Shown one piece after another: positions 57,026-64,000 of a stretch of DNA of 64,000 nt. Below the pieces are notes generated by a model. The model was given only the letters and a program-made list of their open reading frames with translations. It was not told the DNA's origin and searched no databases. Location: contig JAVTVX010000020.1 in NCBI GenBank assembly GCA_033439265.1, forward strand, positions 17,192,001-17,256,000, given 5' to 3'. Both the position numbers and the translations under genes were made by a program. Source of the DNA: Dillenia suffruticosa. Lineage: Eukaryota; Streptophyta; Magnoliopsida; Dilleniales; Dilleniaceae. The stretch's first letter is position 1, and each line of letters opens with the position of its first letter.

Positions 57026-57180
57026 ATACTTACCTGGACGGGGTCCATAGGTGATCAGAAACGTTCATGACCTATGACCTAGGTTGGTGACTTCCATTGC
57101 ACTTGGGAAGGGCACCGGCATAACATCTTCTCAAAGTAGGAGAATGTACATCATAATTTGTATTTGCGTGGTCATTATCC
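57026..57180 (+). ncRNA. U1: U1 snRNA gene copy 4, canonical 5' end, promoter split by TRIM
   Basis: The first 20 nt, ATACTTACCTGGACGGGGTC, are fully canonical, so its RNA could pair normally with 5' splice sites. The loop II word CCATTGCACTT is intact. Loop I has a duplication-like insertion ('catgacctatgacctagg'). The Sm context is changed to AATTTGTATTTG, and the last stem-loop is lost ('gcgtggtcattatcc'). Without a USE and with an altered Sm site it is probably silent or unstable. About 155 nt. Confidence 0.85.
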
Positions 57181-57443
57181 AATTCCTGAATCAAATATTT
57201 TTATGAAAATAGTAAAATATAAATATAATGTAAAATTAAAAAATACAAATAAAAATTTATTATTATGATGGTTATTAATGATGTTATATCGTTACATGAA
57301 AAAACAAGAAAAAAAAAGAGAGGTGATTTATTGTACTACTCCTGGAAGCTAAAAATTAATATTTTCTAAATTTTAAAAGCTAATATTTTATAAATTATTC
57401 ACTTTTATATTTGATAGATTTCAATTAATTACAGGGTTTACAT

Positions 57444-57493
57444 TCCCGCATTGAGAGACCAGGGAATATGAAGGATCAAGTCTAGTGTAAAAG
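57444..57493 (+). promoter_or_regulatory. snRNA promoter of U1 copy 5 (altered USE and TATA)
   Basis: TTCCCGCATTG stands in place of the USE near 57444 and TGTAAAAG at 57486-57493, 31 bp before the RNA start. Confidence 0.7.
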
Positions 57494-57516
57494 TTGGATG
57501 ATGGTGAAATTACAAT

Positions 57517-57574
57517 ATACTTACATGGATGGGGTCTGCAGGCGATCAAGAACACTCATGGTCTAAGTTGGTGA
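57517..57574 (+). pseudogene. U1: U1 snRNA gene copy 5, truncated
   Basis: Starts ATACTTACATGGATGGGGTC, two changes from canonical. The loop I region GATCAAGAAC follows, then 'catggtctaagttggtga', where homology stops after about 58 nt. The right border of the array is therefore a break inside a unit. Confidence 0.83.
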
Positions 57575-58989
57575 AAGCATTCTATGATACAATTACAACG
57601 AAATAAATATTTAATGTCACAATATCTAGGATCGGATTACTTACCCTTTTGATGTACGGGTCCGAAAAATATCACGAATGGATCAATCTCCTTTTGTTCA
57701 CGATCCAAGAGTCTTTGATTATGATGTATATGGTGTAGATCTTTTACTAAATTTCTCCTCCTTTTTTTGTGTGTTCATTCTCTACCTTCAATGTGCATGT
57801 TTTTGTTGGTTGAGTTAGGAGTTGATTTTTCTCTTGAAAACCACTTCCTCCCTTCTCTCCTTTGAATTTCAAAATAGGTAAGGGAATAGGTTTGGGTCAA
57901 ACCCACATGGGCGACCCGACCCACCATAACTTACATCTCTGATTCACACATGAGGGTTAGATCTACATTTTATTCAATCACTTCCATATACCATCGATGT
58001 CATACTGACAAATGGATCGTGTGACTAGCGAGTATATCGAGAGCTTATAGCTATACACCGGTTAAAGATATGTAGCAGCTCAAGATCTAATACAATGAGA
58101 ATATCAAGTCTCGCTATACCACAGACTTCTTTTGCTACACACAGAGTTATCGTACCTCTTATCCCTCTATTAATAAATAAAAGTATACTTGACTCATCTT
58201 AATTATACATTCACAATTATATTTCAGAATATCAAGTTAAAAATATAATTGACTAGTCAGTGAATACAAAAATTACGTGCAAACTTTATGACAGTTTTTC
58301 TTTTACATTACTATCTTTCACTTCATTTTAATTGTTTTCCTAGTCATACACCGCAAAACCGAATCAATCATGATCTATTGGTTACATGTTAAGGAAGTAA
58401 CACTAAAATAAAGTTTCAAGAAACAGGTGAAAGTTTTAAAAGTATTGAATGTGCTTAATTACAAATCTCTGGATCTCACACAATGAGATAGAGGGATTCA
58501 TTAACTCATTACCTATAGGGTCACTGAAAGCGTACGTGGTATGAACACGTGTTACGATACCTTTTCTATTTATTTAGAAGCGTATATCTATTTCAAAATT
58601 AGAATACATTGTACAGGTGTTAGTCCAAGTATATCACGACACTGACTTGATTCTCTCTTCTTATAAATCCTCTAAAAAATCACTTTTTCAATAGAGAACC
58701 ACACCTGGCTTCTAGACAAGTGTAATGAATTGTGGGAAATCCATTTCGATTATCAAATAAATAAATATCAAGGATAATCATATCTTAGTTCTGTACTAAG
58801 GCGGCTAATTTATGTTAATTATCTAAAATTAACATTGCCTCATCTCTACATATCACACAGATATTAGAGGCGATTGCTCGTGTGGGAGAGTCAATATTCC
58901 AAACTTGTCCGATATACTTTTTAATCAAGATATAAGAACTCGCAAATGCAAACAAATTCAGATGTCATTTATTAATAAGTATTACATCA
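57575..58989. other. Intergenic / probable 3' flank of the minus-strand Copia
   Basis: No gene recognised. The right part adjoins the RNase H end of the Copia element and may contain its 3' UTR or LTR, but no matching copy was found beyond 62.7 kb. Confidence 0.4.
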
Positions 58990-59491
58990 CGTTCATTGCA
59001 TACACATACAATTACACTCTACGCAATTCTAAAGATTTTACATGTTTTAGAAATATATCTCTAGCTATCAGTTTCATGAATAGATCGGCCACCATTAAAT
59101 GCGTAGATAAATATTTTAATATCACCTCTCTCTTTTCAATAATGTCTCGAATAAAGTTGAATTTCGTATCAATGTGTTTGGTTCTCCCATGATATTTGGG
59201 ATCTTTCGCGTAAGCAATAATTGATTAACTATCACAATAAATTGTCACAACTCCCACTGTGTCGTTTACGATCTCCAAATGTTGTAAAAACCATTTTAAC
59301 CAAACACACTCCTGAACTGCTAAAATACAAGCTACAAACTCTGCTTCCATCGTAGACAGTGATACGCACGTTTGTTTCTTATTTCTCCAAGAGATGGCGC
59401 CATTATTTAGCAAGAAAACATAACCTGAAGAGGACTTACATTCATCTAAGTCACCACCCCAATCGGCATCTGTGTATCCACTCAATAACAA
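58990..59491 (-). pseudogene. Copia RNase H
   Basis: The frame 59225-59491 has 'GYTDADWGGDLDECKSSSGY' (first catalytic Asp in 'DADW'), 'SLSTMEAEFVA' with the catalytic Glu, and 'TIYCDS' with another catalytic Asp, then a stop. Past the stop the same domain continues ('DPKYHGRTKHIDTKFNFIRD') to about 59000. Confidence 0.85.
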
Positions 59492-60440
59492 GTTATTTCC
59501 TTGATAACAAAGGAAATAATTTACAGTTCCTTTCAGTTATCTTAAAATTCTCTTTACAGCTGTCCACTGACTTTTACCTGAATTGGATTGAAACCTGCTA
59601 ACCAAACCCATGACACATCAGATGTCAGGGTGAGTACACATCATAGCGTATATTAGAGTCCCAATAGCGCTGAAATACGATACTTTTGACATCTCATGTT
59701 TTTCTTTAGCAGTCTTTGGGCACATCGCCAAACTTAATCCTTCGCCTTTAACCACAGGAATATCAATAGATTTACGCTATCTATCCTAAATCGTTCCAAA
59801 ATCTTTTTAGTGTAAGATTCTTGAGATAAGGCTAACAATCTCTTGGAATGATCTCTATAGATCTTAACACCCAGTATGTACTCTGCTTCACCCATGTCCT
59901 TCATCTCAAAATTTGATGAAAACCAATTTTTTATATTCAGGACATACTCCGTATCATTTCCGATTAACAATATGTCATCGACATACAGATTTAGAATTAC
60001 AAATCTATCATTGGACTCTTTCACGTAAGCACAATGGTCTTCGTCTATCTTTACGAAGTCGTAAGAGATTACGGCTCTGTGAAATCTCAAATATCATTGT
60101 CTTGAAAACTGTTTGACACCATAAATTGATCTATTCAATTTGCAAACTTTATTTTCTTGACCTTTAACTATGAAACCTACTGGCTGTTCCATGTAAATTT
60201 CTTCTTTAAGTTTTCCGTTAACAAACGCAGTCTTCACATTCATCTGATATAATTCTAAATCTAAATTGACTACAATAGCCAACAATAGACGAATAAAGAC
60301 AAATTTCACTACTGGTAAAAAGGTTTCTTCATAATCAATACTCTCTTGTTGGGTACAACATTTTGCCACCAACCGAGTTTTGTACCTCTCAATTGTTCCG
60401 TCAACCTTACGTTTAATCTTGAGAACTCATTTGTTCCCAA
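59492..60440 (-). pseudogene. Copia reverse transcriptase, frameshifted
   Basis: The frame 60094-60372 holds 'DYEETFLPVVKFVFIRLLLA' and 'LYQMNVKTAFVNGKLKEEIY'. A frameshift near 60092 leads into the frame 59734-60090 with 'FVILNLYVDDILLIGND', so the catalytic YVDD is intact. The part up to 59492 continues in another frame to the RNase H junction. Confidence 0.88.
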
Positions 60441-60585
60441 TAGATTTGCGTCTAGGTGAAAGATCAACCGGTTTCCAAATATGGTTGGAATCCATCGACT
60501 CTATTTCTTCCTCTATTGCTTTTACCCACTTATCCTTGGCAGGACAAGACAAAGCCTCGTTCACATTTTTCGTCCCATCCTCGTC

Positions 60586-61026
60586 TTATGGAGAAATGAT
60601 AAAAGTGTGCCCTTCAATTTCGTAATGACGTTTGGATACACCTTTCCTAGCACTTTTCCGAATCGATGATTCAGTTGGATCGTTAGAATTTGAATCCCTC
60701 CCACTAGGATCATCTAGGGATTCAACTTCTCGTAGTTCCCTTAATTCATCCAGCACAGAACCATTATTTGAATTATTTAATTCAAACAAAGACTCTCCTT
60801 TTGTTATATCACCTTTACTAGGAAAATCATTTTCTAAAAATATCACATTTCGTGATTTAATTTCGGTTACAGTGCTATCTTCCCTTTCACCGATAAACAC
60901 ATAATCTTTTGACTGATCAGAATATCTAATAAAAATACATTTCTTCCCCCGGTAACCAAACTTTCCAAATTTATTAGAAGGGTCATGAACATATGCTACC
61001 GATTCCCAAGATCTAAAACCAGTCAA
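60586..61026 (-). pseudogene. Copia integrase C-terminus and linker to RT
   Basis: A 146-residue open piece. It begins in the integrase C-terminal region ('GKFGYRGKKCIFIRYSDQSK', 'FIGEREDSTVTEIKSRNVIF'), continues through an acidic Ser/Asp/Asn-rich linker and 'IRKSARKGVSKRHYE', and stops just before the RT start. Confidence 0.82.
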
Positions 61027-61189
61027 ACTTGGTTTCCTACCAATTCAAAATTCATACGATGTTGTGGATACTGTTTTTGAAGACACTTTATTCAAGATAT
61101 AGGTCAAAGTTAACAATACATCTCCCCAAAAGAAAATTAGCAAATTAGTCTGCGCTATCATAGATCTCGTCATTTCCAACAACGTCCTA

Positions 61190-61804
61190 TTCTTCATCTC
61201 AGCAATATAGGCGTGCGGGGAATAGTCAATTGTCTAATTATTCTATTTTCATTATATAGATCATTGAATTGATCCAATAAATATTCACGCTCTCGATTAG
61301 TCCTTAAGGTTTTAATCGTTCTATCCATTTGATTCTCCACTTCATTCATATAGCGTCGAAAACACTCAAGTGTTTCAGATTTGTGAGTAATCAAATAGAT
61401 ATGACCAAAACGCGTGAAATTATCAATAAAATTAATAAAATATGATGCTCCATGCCTAGCATTCACATTCATTGGACCACAAATGTCAGAGTGAACCAAT
61501 TGTAATGGAAGTACAGCCCTCACAGCTTTTCCAAATGGTTTTCGAGTCATCTTCCCAGCAAGACAATATTCACAATTCAATAAATCAACTTTAGTGAACC
61601 CAATAGTCCTGCTTACAGAAGTCGATTCATCCTGTCCTGTCCTATGTGACCGATTCTAGCATGCCATACTTTGTCATCTATATTAGCATTACTAGAAAAA
61701 TAAATATTTAACGAAATATAATGATCAACATAACAGTTAAACATTTGTCTATCACAATCCAAAATAAGAAATCCATTTAACAAATATTCAGTACCATAAA
61801 ACAC
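61190..61804 (-). pseudogene. Copia integrase zinc domain and catalytic core
   Basis: The frame 61613-61804 ends with 'VWHARIGHIGQDRMNRLL', the first half of the HHCC zinc site. The frame 61194-61580 resumes with 'CEYCLAGKMTRKPF' and the core: first Asp in 'LVHSDICGP', then 'FINFIDNFTRFG'. At the second catalytic position the sequence reads 'LRTNREREY', where an Asp is expected for the Asn. A stop follows 'RTPILLR'. Confidence 0.85.
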
Positions 61805-61865
61805 ATCATTATTATAAATACAAACCCTATGACGAGAAAATTTTAAGTCATAGCCTAGTCTAAGA

Positions 61866-62687
61866 AAAACAAGAGTTTTTGCAATTGTAGCACTTCAGTT
61901 TGCTTTTATCCATCTTTTTCCAAAACCGCTTACGCTTGTTCTTGCGGTTGGAATTGTTCCTCTTAGACCCTTCCACAATTTACTTCCCTTTCTTGCCCTT
62001 GTTCTTGTTCCCCTTGTGTTTGAAGGCCGGAACTTTCTGGGAACTGGACTCAGCTACAAAGGCATTAGAAATTGATTTTACAGCACCAAGCCGCTCATCT
62101 TTGAGTTCTACGGGGCGAGCAGCATCAGTGAAAATCTTAATACTCTCATTGTAAGTCAGATTGACTTTCAAGTGCTCCCACTGGTCTGGAAGGGATCGGA
62201 TTAAAGCTTGAACCTACTGCTCATTAGATAAAATATGACCTGCTGACTTCAATTCCCTTATCATGTTTGACATGGTTCTCAGCTATAGTTTGATACTGTG
62301 ATCAGACTTCTTTTTGTATGTGTCAAACTTAATAGTCAACTGTCTCAGACGGGTCACACTGGTATCTCCATGCTTCTTTCTAAGGTACACCCATATGTCA
62401 TGAGCAGTAAGGAATTGCTCACATTCATGTATGAGATCATCAACTATAGAATTAACCAGGATGTCACATGTAGTGAAATTTTTCTTCTTCCACGCCTGAT
62501 AAGCTTCTTGATCTCTTCTCTGTTGAGCAATATTTCCAATTCCAGGGTCTTACATGATATGGTTGATACCCTCTAAGGCATCTTACTCTTCTAGCACATA
62601 TCATATCTTATGGTACCAAATGTCATAATTGTCGCCATTAAACTTATCACATTTATTTAAATCTGCTATTATTGATTTCGATACCAT
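61866..62687 (-). pseudogene. Copia gag
   Basis: Starts at ATG 62687-62685 with 'MVSKSIIADLNKCDKFNGDN'. It includes 'EECE'-type helices and a UBN2-type core near 62300-62450. The last open piece (61980-62171) has 'TYNESIKIFTDAARPVELKD' and a Lys/Gly-rich basic tail. The zinc knuckle is cut after 'KCYNCK' (about 61890), and the text beyond lacks the protease DSG, so a deletion removed the knuckle end and protease. Confidence 0.8.
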
Positions 62688-64000
62688 GATCTAGGTTTTC
62701 AAAGGAGAGATTATTGTAAGTATTCATACTCATTTATTCATATAATTTTGTACTTAAAATCTAATAAATTTATCATAAACGAACATAAGGTGTAGACTCG
62801 AAAGATTACCAAGTTCCCGATCATCATTCATTATCCAAATGTTTGATCATCATAAATTTGATTTCAAAATAGCAAAATTATTTAAATCTTAGGTAAGAAT
62901 TACTTAAATTCTACCAACCTAAAAATTCCTACTAAAATCATGTGAATTTAGAACATATCTCTTCACATGCTCACATAAATATACAAATATACACATTCTT
63001 GATATATATATTTAAAGAGAGAAACATTACATCACATGTTCATGGCATTGTTCTCATCACAATGCATAACTATGCATCAAAGAAAGAAGAAAAAATATAT
63101 ATACAATCAAATTTCTTTTTCTTTTCTTTCTTATCTTCCATATACATACGAGTAACCATATTGACCATCCCAACTGAAAGTCTATCTCTTGGAGTGAATC
63201 TTCTAACAGCTTGAGGTGCAAAGCCATTAATCTTTAGAGACAACGCCCTTGTCATTTTAATCTCTATCTCTCTAACTCTCCACATCCTAAGCAGTTTTAG
63301 TCTGAAATCCTTGAGGTAGAGCCACTTATTATCCTCTCTTATTTTATCAGTCATTCCAACCAAATGATCAGGGAGGGAATTCCTTATATTCTTATTATCG
63401 GCTTCGTCGCCTCAGAACCAGTGACCCAAACGCCGAAAGTCATAACGTTTTTGACTCATAACCCACAGATGTTGCGGCAAAGTGTGCGTTACTTTCATCT
63501 TATAATGCAACATCATATACAGTTTCGCCAAACGTTTCGGGGTCCTCTCGTTTCTGCATCTCCCCCGGATAGGTGCAAGGATATGTCTGATTCTCACCAT
63601 ATCCCTAAAATGAGGTAAATATTATATTGGACATGAAGTCGATCAAAAAAATTTTAAAACACCATCCACAATTATTTAAACTCATTAATCAAAATATTTA
63701 TGTCGAAAAAAAATGAATTTTTCATACGTATATAAACGAGTACAAAATCAAATAAGTGTTATAAAATTTAATTCAGATAGACAAAAGTTATAAAATATTT
63801 TTTCAAATATGTGAGAAATTTTCAAAAATTTGTCTCACTTGCTGATTGATTTTTCTACAATTTCCAAAAATTTTACAAACTTAAAATCAATAGAAAATAA
63901 TTTTCGGTCTAGAAAAAAATTAATTTAAAATTACAAAAAATTTAAAAAATAAAAGAAAAATAAAAAAAATTGGAGAAAAAAAATTCCGGCCTGAGAGGGC
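62688..64000. other. Leader/LTR-like region beyond the Copia gag, no gene recognised
   Basis: By position it should hold the leader and 5' LTR of the minus-strand Copia, but I found no primer-binding site or repeat partner. Minus frames 63070-63363 and 63412-63600 (Arg/Lys/Met-rich) show no domain I know. The last 350 bp are strongly AT-rich. Confidence 0.4.

Larger units (their letters stand above)
58990..62687 (-). mobile_element. Decayed Ty1/Copia retrotransposon, minus strand
   Basis: Reading leftward: gag from ATG at 62687, a lost protease, integrase, RT with intact YVDD, and RNase H ending near 59000. Domain order is typical Copia. Frameshifts and stops occur in most domains. No LTR pair or target duplication was found, so the borders are those of coding homology. 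Confidence 0.85.

Noticed and set aside
63070..63600. Basic minus-strand ORFs near the right end
   Set aside because: No recognisable motif; they lie where the Copia leader or LTR should be and have no start context or neighbours to support a gene.

Overview
The window is nuclear DNA of a flowering plant, most probably a eudicot. It is AT-rich, packed with LTR retrotransposons of typical plant lineages (Sirevirus-type Copia, Tekay-like chromovirus with chromodomain, Athila/Tat-like Gypsy, TRIMs), and carries one intact intron-containing receptor-kinase gene. The species cannot be named from the sequence.

The only protein gene that looks functional is a BIR1-type LRR receptor-like kinase on the + strand (coding exons 43281-44114 and 44269-45285, 616 residues). 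Its single coding intron uses a GC-AG splice pair. A decayed UDP-glycosyltransferase (UGT74-like) fragment lies on the minus strand at 48430-49165.

Layout: 1-2416 is an antisense Gypsy-LTR-like stretch with a very GC-rich low-complexity core. 3817-5204 is a complete small LTR element (5-bp target duplication CCACC). 5850-6880 is an old chromovirus LTR scrap and 6880-9960 a decayed minus-strand Copia. 11700-14321 and 40158-40900 are the two halves of an old Tat-like Gypsy element with a 60-bp tandem array just beyond its pol end. It is split by a Sirevirus-like Copia spanning 14322-40152 (target duplication ATTGA at both ends). The left LTR of the Sirevirus is interrupted by an Athila/Tat-like deletion derivative (15400-18705, duplication GTATA/GTGTA). 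Its right LTR is interrupted by a Tekay-like chromovirus complex with three LTR copies (27213-39429, duplication CAAAT). This gives at least three nested layers.

Right of the kinase gene are a 5'-truncated RTE-type LINE (46466-48094), the UGT pseudogene, a Copia fragment (about 50150-50740), a perfect (CTT)42 microsatellite, and a PIF/Harbinger-like non-autonomous DNA element with an internal hairpin (54322-55353). Next comes a tandem array of five U1 snRNA gene copies (55429-57574). They show plant snRNA promoter parts (USE and a TATA box 30-31 bp upstream of the RNA start) and clear U1 landmarks, and each carries lesions. A 575-bp TRIM (56411-56985, duplication AAAGC) sits in the promoter of the copy with the best preserved 5' end. 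The window closes with a decayed minus-strand Copia (58990-62687) and an unresolved leader/LTR-like region.

Target duplications and element boundaries were read directly by eye. Lineage names rest on recognised family motifs. Divergence statements are eye estimates.
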